Shown here piece after piece: positions 1-8,204 of a stretch of DNA of 64,000 nt; the first letter of the stretch is position 1; each line of letters begins with the position of its first letter. Source of the DNA: Sulfobacillus thermosulfidooxidans (lineage in GTDB: Bacteria; Bacillota; Sulfobacillia; Sulfobacillales; Sulfobacillaceae); the NCBI RefSeq assembly GCF_001280565.1, contig NZ_LGRO01000001.1, positions 2,480,001 through 2,544,000 of the forward strand. The letters run 5' to 3'. Both the position numbers and the translations under genes were made by a program. The notes under the pieces are model-generated. The model was not told where the DNA came from. It did no database searches and saw only the letters and a list, made by a program, of their open reading frames with translations.

Positions 1-894
1 GAACTCGTGGATGCCCAAAGCCGTTATGAGAGCCAGGGAGTTCATAAGGTGCCGGCGCGACTGATGGCCGCGGTCATTCCCAACATGGCGGCGTCTCAAA
101 TTGCGATGCAATATCATTTGCATGGTCCCCAATTGACGCTCAGCACAGCGTGTGCCTCAAGCATTGATAGCATAGGTCTGGCGACGTCACTCATTACATC
201 CGGGGCCATAGATGTGGCCATTTGTGGAGGAATGGAAAACCTTCTCACTCCCGTGGTGAGTGCGAGTTTATGGCATGCCCATGCGTTGTCACAAGCTGAG
301 CGAGCAAACGAAGCCTCCATGCCCTTTGATCAACACCGCACCGGTTTCGTCATGGGCGAAGGAGCCGCCGTCGTGATCATTGAATCATTAATCCATGCTA
401 AGGCCCGTAAGGCGCCCATCTTGGCGTATGTTCATGGCTATAGCTCGTTGGCTGATGCCTATCATGTGACAGCACCCGAGCCGTCAGGAATATGGGAAGC
501 GATGGCAATGGAACGCGCTTTAAAATCGTGTGGTTTTTCACCTTCGGATATTGATCTGGTGATGGCTCACGGAACTAGTACCCCCGTTGGCGACCGGGCC
601 GAAATTCGAGCCTTAAATCAAGTGTATGCGCACGCCGACCCCGTTGTTACCTCGATTAAGGGGCATATTGGCCATAGTATGGGAGCATCCGGCGCCATGT
701 CGGTAATTGCCACGGTTAAAGCGATGCATGAAGGCCGGATTCCTGAGACTTTAGGGACCCGGGAGCTCGATGAGGAGGTTAACTTTGATGTGGTGTTACA
801 TGAGCCCCGGGCCAAGACGGTTAAGACCGCGCAAGTGAATGCGTTTGGATTTGGTGGCCAAAATGCTTCGCTAATCATTGCGAGTTTTAGCTAA
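1..894 (+). CDS. Beta-ketoacyl-ACP synthase (KAS II/FabF type), 5'-truncated by the window edge
   Basis: This is the C-terminal part of a condensing enzyme that extends acyl-ACP with malonyl-ACP in fatty acid or polyketide synthesis. The frame is open to base 1, so the GTG at 7 is probably internal; about 295 residues are visible against roughly 410 for the family. The nucleophile Cys lies in STACASS (about residue 49 of the visible part), and the two catalytic histidines lie in MAHGTST (about 188) and KGHIGHSMG (about 220), so the Cys-His-His triad is complete. A glycine-rich FGFGGQNAS tail closes the domain. It converges with the CoA-ligase operon, with 14 bases between the two stops. It may elongate the unusual starter made by that operon, which is inference. 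Confidence 0.9.
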   Translation, partial: ELVDAQSRYESQGVHKVPARLMAAVIPNMAASQIAMQYHLHGPQLTLSTACASSIDSIGLATSLITSGAIDVAICGGMENLLTPVVSASLWHAHALSQAERANEASMPFDQHRTGFVMGEGAAVVIIESLIHAKARKAPILAYVHGYSSLADAYHVTAPEPSGIWEAMAMERALKSCGFSPSDIDLVMAHGTSTPVGDRAEIRALNQVYAHADPVVTSIKGHIGHSMGASGAMSVIATVKAMHEGRIPETLGTRELDEEVNFDVVLHEPRAKTVKTAQVNAFGFGGQNASLIIASFS

Positions 895-908
895 AATGAT
901 TTGTTTCC

Positions 909-2510
909 TTAATCGTAACGATGCGGCATCTCTTTAGGTGCGCCATCATGGATCCATTCACGCAGCCGAAACTTTTGGATTTTCCCACTGGGGGTTTTGG
1001 GCATTTCGTCAATAATCTCGAGGCGTTCGGGCCAAAATTGCTTGGTTAACCGGCAGCGGTCGAGATAGCTGGTGAGTTCTGCCAAACTCAAATGCGCTCC
1101 GGGTTGCAAAACCACGACAGCACAGGCCCGTTGGCCGAGACGGGGGTCGGGAACGCCCACGAGTGCGGCTTCTTTGATGGCAGGATGGCGATATAATAAT
1201 TCTTCGACATCCGCAATGGGAATTTTTTCACCACCACGGTTAATCATATCGCGGGCGCGTCCGGTAATACGAATATACCCCTCGTCATCCATGATGGCGA
1301 GATCGCCTGTTCGAAGCCATCCTCCCGGTTTAAATAGATTTTGCGTCGTCTCAGGGTCATCGAAGTACCCCAGAAAGTTTTGGGGTCCTTTGACTTCCAA
1401 CTCCCCTTCTGTTCCTGGCGGTACAATTTCCCCTGCTTCGTCGACAATGCGGCAAGACATGTGGGGCACAGGCCGCCCATCGGTCGTATAGGTCTTCTCC
1501 AATTCGTCTTCAGGCCGAACCAGTGTCACTAAGGAATTTTCTGACATGCCCCACCCGGCCAAAACATGGACGCCAAGCTGGGTGTGGGCTTTTTCTACCA
1601 AAATTCGGGGAATGGGGGCACCCGCACTGATAAAAATCTTTAAGGCTGACAAGTCATGTTGACCGGGATGATAACGGCTCGTTAAGTCACTCAAAAATGG
1701 GGTTGCTCCCATCGAAAAGGTGACGCGCCAGCGGGAGAGCAACGAGAGGGCCACGTCGGGATCCCAAATATCTTGATAAACCGCGGGGATTCCTAGAAGA
1801 AGAGGAAATAAGACGCCATAGAGGAATCCTGTTTGATGGGCAAAGGGGGATGGCATGAAAATGACGTCGCCATCACCTAAATGCAAAAAATCCTTTTGCA
1901 ATAAAAGGCCCGTCAACAACGTTCTATGCGAGTGCATGACCCCTTTAGGACGACCGGTTGTGCCCGAAGTGAAGACGATTTCCGCTAAGTCATCTATCGC
2001 GGGCAGACTAAGAGGAACGTCCTTGGCATTTTTATGTTGATCGAGAACTTGTTCAAGTGCCGGAAAATCTTGTCCATCCCGCATCCAAATGGTGAGATGA
2101 GGAAATTCATCAGCCAAATGCTGCGCCATTTCGGTGAATGTCAAGTGGCGAAAACTCTTGGGCACCACCAACAGTTTGGCATGAGTCTTTTGGAGAATTT
2201 GCCGCACTTCATGTTCGCGGAAAATGGGCATAATAGGGCAAATCACGGCTCCTAATTGCCATGTGGCGACGGTTAAGGCGACAAATTCCCAGTTATTCGG
2301 TAATTGCACCGCGACCACATCGTGTGCTCTGATTCCGGCATGATACAAGGCCGAGGTGGCCGCTGTAACCCGCTCGGCGAAGGTTTCGTAGGTCCATATG
2401 ATTTCATCACGTTCTAAACTGTGGTCCACCAGATATAAGGTGCCGGGTTTGGTGTGCACCCACTTATCAAAGTATTGGGGAATGACTTGAAAATCTTGTT
2501 GCTGATTCAT
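909..2510 (-). CDS. AMP-forming acyl-CoA synthetase (ligase 2 of the cluster)
   Basis: An ANL-superfamily enzyme that activates a carboxylic acid with ATP and joins it to CoA. The AMP-binding loop FTSGTTGRPKG is near residue 180, followed by GWGMSE, GWLRTGD and a C-terminal PSGKIQK with the catalytic lysine near residue 510. I chose the ATG ending at 2510, since AAAGGCGGTG lies just upstream; an in-frame start 11 codons earlier lacks a site. It is the last gene of a minus-strand run starting at 9549. The substrate cannot be read from the sequence. The best guess from context is a cyclic or medium-chain acid such as a cyclohexane or cyclohexene carboxylate. Confidence 0.88.
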   Translation of the reverse strand: MNQQQDFQVIPQYFDKWVHTKPGTLYLVDHSLERDEIIWTYETFAERVTAATSALYHAGIRAHDVVAVQLPNNWEFVALTVATWQLGAVICPIMPIFREHEVRQILQKTHAKLLVVPKSFRHLTFTEMAQHLADEFPHLTIWMRDGQDFPALEQVLDQHKNAKDVPLSLPAIDDLAEIVFTSGTTGRPKGVMHSHRTLLTGLLLQKDFLHLGDGDVIFMPSPFAHQTGFLYGVLFPLLLGIPAVYQDIWDPDVALSLLSRWRVTFSMGATPFLSDLTSRYHPGQHDLSALKIFISAGAPIPRILVEKAHTQLGVHVLAGWGMSENSLVTLVRPEDELEKTYTTDGRPVPHMSCRIVDEAGEIVPPGTEGELEVKGPQNFLGYFDDPETTQNLFKPGGWLRTGDLAIMDDEGYIRITGRARDMINRGGEKIPIADVEELLYRHPAIKEAALVGVPDPRLGQRACAVVVLQPGAHLSLAELTSYLDRCRLTKQFWPERLEIIDEMPKTPSGKIQKFRLREWIHDGAPKEMPHRYD

Positions 2511-2577
2511 AAATTCACCGCCTTTGGAATTTTTGACTCTCACTCAACTGGACTGCCTTGATAATCTGAAAATACGA

Positions 2578-2604
2578 TGTCTACCTTGTCTACCTTGTCT
2601 ACGT
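2578..2604. repeat. Short tandem repeat, 9-bp unit TGTCTACCT, about three copies
   Basis: Two exact copies of TGTCTACCT and a third with one change follow each other between the SDR gene and ligase 2. The repeat lies upstream of the ligase 2 ribosome binding site. No function is evident. Confidence 0.7.
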
Positions 2605-2628
2605 TATCTATTGTGTGAGATGTCTTGG

Positions 2629-3435
2629 CTACTCAGGAGAAATGGCATCATAGCCGGGAGGTGTTAAGGTTAAACCTCCATCGACCACAATGGTCTGCCC
2701 GGTAATATAGCGGGCATGATCCGTCGCTAATAACATAATGGCGTCGGCAATGTCTTCAGGACGGGCTAGTTGCCCTAAAGGTGTTTGCCGACTCACATCA
2801 TCGTGAAAGGATTGCACGGTGTCTTGAGCATAAAAAGTGACCGAGTCCGTATCCACGACTCCTGGTGATAGGGCATTGCATGTAATATGAAAAGGACCGA
2901 GTTCCATGGCGATGTATCGCACTAAGCTTTCTAAGGCAGCCTTGCTGGTTCCTAAACTCGCATAGCGCGGAAGGGCAAATCGAGACCCCATACTGCTAAT
3001 GACAATAATACGGCCGCCATGGGGATTATCTTCCATGAGAGGGCGGCATCGCTGTGCGGCTTTGAGAATGCTGGTGACAACCACATGGAATGTGCGGTCA
3101 AAATGATAAGGCGTCAAAGACTCAAGGGGTTTGAATGCGGTAGCGGCGGCATTTCCAATGAAAACGTCTAAATGTCCCCAACGTTCGGTAATCACATCAA
3201 AGAGCTGGTCAATCTCCTCGATATTTTCTAAATCCGCGCGGAAAGCAATGGCGTCACGACCCATGGTGCGAATTTGATCGACAACCGCTTCGGCACTTTG
3301 GCGATCACGGCGGTAATGGACAATCACGTCAGCCCCCGCCTCAGCCATTGCCAAGGCGGTGGCGCGGCCAATGCCGCGGGAACTTCCCGTAATACAAACT
3401 TTTTTTCCGGTGAAATCAATTTCTTTAAAGGGCAT
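2629..3435 (-). CDS. SDR-family oxidoreductase, FabL/ChcA-like enoyl-thioester reductase
   Basis: A short-chain dehydrogenase/reductase of 268 residues from the ATG ending at 3435, preceded by AAAGGATGG; the TTG two codons earlier is less likely. The nucleotide site is GSSRGIG near residue 15. The active site reads YASLGTSK, Tyr and Lys spaced seven apart (about 158 and 165). This Y-x6-K spacing is typical of enoyl reductases such as FabL, not the Y-x3-K of ketoreductases. Other FabL-like stretches are LDVFIGNAA and GQTIVVDGG. ChcA, the cyclohexenylcarbonyl-CoA reductase of Streptomyces, is also an SDR enoyl reductase. In this operon reduction of cyclohexenyl-CoA intermediates is the likely role; a plain FabL is the alternative. 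Confidence 0.85.
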   Translation of the reverse strand: MPFKEIDFTGKKVCITGSSRGIGRATALAMAEAGADVIVHYRRDRQSAEAVVDQIRTMGRDAIAFRADLENIEEIDQLFDVITERWGHLDVFIGNAAATAFKPLESLTPYHFDRTFHVVVTSILKAAQRCRPLMEDNPHGGRIIVISSMGSRFALPRYASLGTSKAALESLVRYIAMELGPFHITCNALSPGVVDTDSVTFYAQDTVQSFHDDVSRQTPLGQLARPEDIADAIMLLATDHARYITGQTIVVDGGLTLTPPGYDAISPE

Positions 3436-3535
3436 GAACAATCCATCCTTTCTCTGAGAAAAATAAGAGGAATAAGATAACTAACTAACCCACAATGAGA
3501 AACCAAATAGAAAACTAATCCCATCATGCACCATA

Positions 3536-5497
3536 CTAGGGGCCTTCCTTCACCTGTCCTAAGAGTTGTGCAGCCCAATAACCTTGACGAAAGGAATGCT
3601 TAGCATCAATCGTGGCAGGGTTGTTGGCCGCGCCAATGCTGAGTGTGAGAATATGAGACGGAAGGGAGTAAGGCCAAGGATTGGGGATAGATCCCGCACA
3701 TAAAATAATCTGGTCCGCGTCAACATCGTGGAATTTCCCCAGTGGTTCTTCGTAACGGATTCCTTTATCGGTCACCGCTAACGATTGAAAGGGACCGACG
3801 ACGTGAACCCCTAAGGCCCGTAATTCTCGGATCCAAATCCACCGTGTCGAAGGTCCCAAACTTCGCCCTAATATGCCCGAACGGCTTAATAAGGTGATGG
3901 GGCCATGGTGATGATGCGCGGTAAATATGGCGACATCAATCCCTACGCCTCCTGATCCCACAATGACGACATGACGACTAAGCGGACGTTTTCCTTTTAG
4001 GATGTCAATAAATGAGACGACACGCTCATCAGTGATGGGAGCAAATGATGGCCACTGGGGTTGGGATCCTGTCGCTTGAACGACTACATCAAAATTTAAC
4101 AAGGTGGCTTCATCGGGGGTGGTGCTGGTACGGATCAAGACGCCCAGTCGGTCAAGTTCGGCTTGGTAATAGTCGAGAGTATAGTGAAAGTCTTGCTTGC
4201 CGGGAATTTTTGCGGCGAGTGCCAGTTGCCCTCCAATTTCATCGTGTTGTTCAAATAGAACTACCTCGTGACCGAGTTCGCGGGCCCGGCGACTCACTTC
4301 AAGTCCTGCGGGACCGCTGCCGACCACAGCAATGCGCTTTACGCGAGATACTTTATGGATGGGTCGATTTTCATGACTACAGCGCGGATTAACAAGACAA
4401 GACACGGGTTTCGGATTTTTGGCCAGCACGTGATCCAAACAGGCTTGGTTACATGCGACGCATACATTTAAACGATGAGGGACTAATCCTCGCACTTTAT
4501 TCCCAAATTGAGGATCGGCCAACCAAGGACGAGCTGCACTAATCACGTCCACTGAACCGTTGTTCAGTACGTGGTGAATAATCTCCCGCGTATTGAGGCG
4601 ATTAGCGCCCATAATGGGAATGGTGACGGCATGTCGAAGGGCCCAGTAAACGGCTTGGAATGCCCCTTGAGGCACGATAGCAGCGACAGTAGGGACAGAG
4701 GATTCATGCCAACCTACGCCGACGTTAAGGGCATGAACACCAGAATCTTGCAACGCCTTGGCGAACCGGATGGTTGCGGTTGAAGGAGTGCCGTCTTCAA
4801 TAAAATCTTCTCCGGATATGCGGTAGATTACGGCAATTTTGTCCCCAACCGCATCGACAATACCCTGAGCGACGGCTAATGGGAAACGTTGCCGGCGTAT
4901 TTCATCGCCACCAAAGGCATCGTCGCGGCGATTGGTGAAAGGCGCTAAAAATTCATTGAGAAGATATCCCTCTGATCCCATGATTTCGATGGCATCAAAT
5001 CCGGCATCATACGCTTGGCGTGCCGCATGCACAAAGGCGTCCAGGGTGCGTTCAATGTCTTCCACTGTCATACTCTGTGGAGTATTTCGCGTCATCGAGC
5101 AATATACGGAGCTTGGAGCGAGAGGTTTTAGTCCCGTTTCCGCCTCTTTCGCATAGCGACCGGCATGAAAGAGCTGCACGCCCACTAGTCCGTGACAGCG
5201 GTGGATGCGTTCGACAAGCTCAGCCAACATAGCCACATGGTCTGAATCATAAAAGCCGAGCATGTCTTGACCTCCACCCTCTTGGGTGACGGCAACACCA
5301 CCCAAGGTAATAAGAGCGGCACCGCCACGGATACGTTCCCCATAGAAGGTTCCTAAACGGTCCAGAAACTGCCGGTGTCCTTCGAGTCCCAAATGCATAG
5401 ATCCCATGACAAGGCGATGGGGTAACACTAAGGGTCCAATAGTCAGAGGCTGGTTTATGATGGCAAGGGGATCGAATCCCGTGGGACTGGTGGTCAT
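3536..5497 (-). CDS. NADH:flavin oxidoreductase, 2,4-dienoyl-CoA reductase (FadH)-like
   Basis: A 653-residue multidomain flavoenzyme with the FadH layout. An Old Yellow Enzyme TIM barrel with FMN (residues about 1-340) comes first. A 4Fe-4S motif follows, CxxCxxxC plus a later Cys in SCLVNPRC (about 347-371). An FAD/NAD(P) module begins at VVGSGPAGLE (about 390), with a second nucleotide fold at VIVGSGGVGID. The family reduces conjugated 2,4-dienoyl-CoA thioesters. The start overlaps the stop of the acyl-CoA dehydrogenase by four bases (ATGA), indicating translational coupling. In a pathway from shikimate it could remove one ring double bond from a cyclohexadienyl thioester. Confidence 0.9.
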   Translation of the reverse strand: MTTSPTGFDPLAIINQPLTIGPLVLPHRLVMGSMHLGLEGHRQFLDRLGTFYGERIRGGAALITLGGVAVTQEGGGQDMLGFYDSDHVAMLAELVERIHRCHGLVGVQLFHAGRYAKEAETGLKPLAPSSVYCSMTRNTPQSMTVEDIERTLDAFVHAARQAYDAGFDAIEIMGSEGYLLNEFLAPFTNRRDDAFGGDEIRRQRFPLAVAQGIVDAVGDKIAVIYRISGEDFIEDGTPSTATIRFAKALQDSGVHALNVGVGWHESSVPTVAAIVPQGAFQAVYWALRHAVTIPIMGANRLNTREIIHHVLNNGSVDVISAARPWLADPQFGNKVRGLVPHRLNVCVACNQACLDHVLAKNPKPVSCLVNPRCSHENRPIHKVSRVKRIAVVGSGPAGLEVSRRARELGHEVVLFEQHDEIGGQLALAAKIPGKQDFHYTLDYYQAELDRLGVLIRTSTTPDEATLLNFDVVVQATGSQPQWPSFAPITDERVVSFIDILKGKRPLSRHVVIVGSGGVGIDVAIFTAHHHHGPITLLSRSGILGRSLGPSTRWIWIRELRALGVHVVGPFQSLAVTDKGIRYEEPLGKFHDVDADQIILCAGSIPNPWPYSLPSHILTLSIGAANNPATIDAKHSFRQGYWAAQLLGQVKEGP

Positions 5498-6654
5498 GGC
5501 TTCGCATTCTCCGTCGCCGGCAGGGGTGAAGACAAGAGAGCCTTGGCAATCGTCACTTTTTGGATTTCGGCTGTTCCTTCTTCAAAGCGTTGAGCCCGGG
5601 CATCGCGGTAAATTCGTTCGATTTCAGATCCTTGAAAATATCCTCCACCCCCGTGAATTTGTAAGGCGAGATCGGTCACGCGTTGCAACATTTGACTCCC
5701 AAATAGTTTCGCCATCGAGGATTCGGCGGGCGCATGGTGATGCGTTTGCCACTTTTTAGCCGCATATAATGTCAGTTGGCGCGCTGCGGTAATATCTGTG
5801 GCCATGTCGGCGAGCCATTCTCGAATGACAGGCCGACTAATCAAGGGTTTTCCAAAAGTCACCCGTTCGTGAGCACGGGCTACAGCCAAGTCCCATGCTC
5901 TTTGCGCCAGTCCCACGCAGGTCATGGCAATTCCTATCCGGCTTGGCTCCAAAAATCCTTGAAAGGCAATGTCAAGGCCCTCTCCCTCTTCACCTAACCG
6001 ACACGAGACGTCAACAGGACAATCGTTCAAAATCAAATGGGCATGGCCGGTGCCGCGCAATCCCATGGCAGGTGGCATCGGTTCTACTATGAGACGGGGC
6101 GTATTGCGCGGCACCATGAGGGCAATAGTACCATGATCGCCTTGGGATTTTGCCAAGCGAGCAAACAATAGATACCAATCGGCCGTATCGCCAAAGGTGA
6201 TGAGCCATTTTTCTCCAGAGACGTAATAGGTATTGCCATCTTTGTAACATGTGGTTTGTATGTCGGTGCCGGTTCCGGCGTTCGGCTCGGTTAAGGTAAA
6301 GGCGACGACAATGTCGCCGGCAACTTGAGCCCGCACGAACCGTTCAACTTGTTCTTTAGTAGCCCGTCTGGCCAAAGCCCGCCAGATCCCATTATTTACA
6401 TGGACGATCATCCGTAAAGATCCATGCATTTGCGAAAATAGTTCTAAAAGCTGCAAATACTGGATGAAATCGAGACCTATTCCTCCATATTCCTGAGGTG
6501 CTGCCAGACGCAAGAATCCCTCTTGGCGCAATTCTTGCCATATTTCAGGACCGCACGTTCCTAAATCCTCGATATCGCGTGCCAACTCTGGAGCCCGGTG
6601 AAAGACGAAGTGACGAACCTGTTGGGACAACTGTTCATAATCTGCAGAATGCAT
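5494..6654 (-). CDS. Acyl-CoA dehydrogenase
   Basis: A 386-residue flavoprotein of normal family length that oxidises an acyl-CoA at the alpha-beta position, or may run in reverse or as an isomerising step in a biosynthetic setting. Visible family features are FTLTEPNAGTGTD in the middle beta domain, GERVTFGKPL-like ERVTFGKPLI, and the C-terminal RFEEGTAEIQK. The second Glu there (about 359) sits at the catalytic base position. An AAGGAGA site precedes the ATG. It starts five bases after ligase 1 ends and overlaps the next gene by four bases, so it is firmly inside the operon. Confidence 0.9.
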   Translation of the reverse strand: MHSADYEQLSQQVRHFVFHRAPELARDIEDLGTCGPEIWQELRQEGFLRLAAPQEYGGIGLDFIQYLQLLELFSQMHGSLRMIVHVNNGIWRALARRATKEQVERFVRAQVAGDIVVAFTLTEPNAGTGTDIQTTCYKDGNTYYVSGEKWLITFGDTADWYLLFARLAKSQGDHGTIALMVPRNTPRLIVEPMPPAMGLRGTGHAHLILNDCPVDVSCRLGEEGEGLDIAFQGFLEPSRIGIAMTCVGLAQRAWDLAVARAHERVTFGKPLISRPVIREWLADMATDITAARQLTLYAAKKWQTHHHAPAESSMAKLFGSQMLQRVTDLALQIHGGGGYFQGSEIERIYRDARAQRFEEGTAEIQKVTIAKALLSSPLPATENAKP

Positions 6655-6659
6655 TGTTC

Positions 6660-8204
6660 TTAATCTCCTTTAGTCGACAGAGTGTCTGTGAATTGTTGCT
6701 TAAGCACATATTTTTGAATCTTGCCGCTGGCTGTGCGAGGTAAGGATTCTAATAGCCAGAGACGTTCTGGCCAGTAGATTTTGGCAATCCCCTTGTCCCT
6801 TAAAAACTCGGTAACTTCTTCTAAAGACAATGTGCTGTGGGGCTCAATGACACATGCCAAGCCAATGCGTTCTCCCAAACGCGGGTCAGAAATGCCAAAC
6901 AACGCAGCATCCACGATTTTGGGGTGAGTATACAACATGTCTTCAAGGACTTTTACCGGAATCTTCTCTCCGCCCCGGTTAATTGCGTCCTGAACACGTC
7001 CAGTGAGATGCAAAAATCCCTCGGCATCCAGGTATGCCATATCGCCAGTATCAAAAAATCCTTCGTCGTTGAGCTTTCGCGTTCGTTCTTCAGGCTGGTT
7101 CAGGTAGGTGACAAAGGTGTAAGGTGTTTTCACATGTAAACGTCCTTCTTCCCCAGCTGCCCGGATGCGTCCTTGATCATCAACAATACGAAGATGGGTG
7201 CCGGGTAAGGGTTTTCCGTCGGTTTGCCAGCCTTTTTCGGGAGGATCTTCCGGTGTGGATACCGTTGCCAAACAGCACTCGGTGGAACCCCAAGCGCCTG
7301 ACACATGGCACTGAAGGCGCTGGCGGGCTTGCGCGGCTAATTCTCGAGGAACCGGAGCCCCTGTCACAATAAAATAGCGTAGGGAGGAGATTGTTGGAGT
7401 GACATCTAACACATCTCGAAGAAATGGGAGAGCCGCCTGAATAAATCGGGGCTGGAAGCGTCTCATGATCTCTTTGATGTGAAGGGGATCCCAGCAGGCT
7501 TGATAAATCGCCGCACTGCCTAAATACCATGCTAACATCATGCCATAGAGAAACCCTGTTTGATGGGCAAGGGGGCTGGGAACCCAAACGGTATCATCAG
7601 CCCCAAGATGAAGGGAATCGGTGTGCGCTTGAAGGGCCTGAGCCAATGTTCGGTGAGTGTGAACGACACCTTTGGGAACCCCGGTGGTACCAGATGTGAA
7701 TAGAATTTGGGCAGGAGAGTCGCTTTCCCAACGAAGGTCGGTCAGAGGAGCGCGATGGGCTAGTCCACCAAAATCGTGCCAAATTTGCCCTTTCTTTTCT
7801 GGATCGAGAAAAATTTGCTGCACATGAGGCAATTCAGCAAAAGCTACCTGGTAAAGTTTTTGGTAATCCGTTTTGCGCCATGTTTTCCATGCGATGACAC
7901 AACGTGTCTTTGTTGTTTGGGCGATGAAGTGCAGTTCGTGGCGATTCAGTTGTGGCAGGACAGGACAAGGAATGGCACCGATGTTCCACAATGCTAAGGT
8001 TAAAACTGCAAACTCACGGTGGTTGGGCAACTGGTACATCACGACATCGCCCGCTTGGATTTCTCGGCACAAGAGTCCTTGGGAAACTTCCTTGGCCCAT
8101 TGTCGTAGTTGACCATAGGAAAGAGGGTGCTCCGTATCCGGGGAATAAATAGCGGGTCGTTCGTCAGGGACTTGATTAAGGCGTTCCGGCACAATCATCA
8201 ACAT
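6660..8204 (-). CDS. AMP-forming acyl-CoA synthetase (ligase 1 of the cluster)
   Basis: A second ANL acyl-CoA ligase of about 514 residues, related to ligase 2 at 909-2510 but clearly diverged. It has FTSGTTGVPKG (about residue 168), GAWGSTE, GFFDTGD and ASGKIQK with the catalytic Lys near 495. The chosen ATG follows AAGGAGG closely; an upstream in-frame TTG has no such site. Its start lies inside the end of the EPSP-synthase-like gene (about 29 bases of overlap), so the two are probably coupled. Two ligases in one operon suggest two different acids, or two stages of one pathway, are activated. Confidence 0.88.
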   Translation of the reverse strand: MLMIVPERLNQVPDERPAIYSPDTEHPLSYGQLRQWAKEVSQGLLCREIQAGDVVMYQLPNHREFAVLTLALWNIGAIPCPVLPQLNRHELHFIAQTTKTRCVIAWKTWRKTDYQKLYQVAFAELPHVQQIFLDPEKKGQIWHDFGGLAHRAPLTDLRWESDSPAQILFTSGTTGVPKGVVHTHRTLAQALQAHTDSLHLGADDTVWVPSPLAHQTGFLYGMMLAWYLGSAAIYQACWDPLHIKEIMRRFQPRFIQAALPFLRDVLDVTPTISSLRYFIVTGAPVPRELAAQARQRLQCHVSGAWGSTECCLATVSTPEDPPEKGWQTDGKPLPGTHLRIVDDQGRIRAAGEEGRLHVKTPYTFVTYLNQPEERTRKLNDEGFFDTGDMAYLDAEGFLHLTGRVQDAINRGGEKIPVKVLEDMLYTHPKIVDAALFGISDPRLGERIGLACVIEPHSTLSLEEVTEFLRDKGIAKIYWPERLWLLESLPRTASGKIQKYVLKQQFTDTLSTKGD

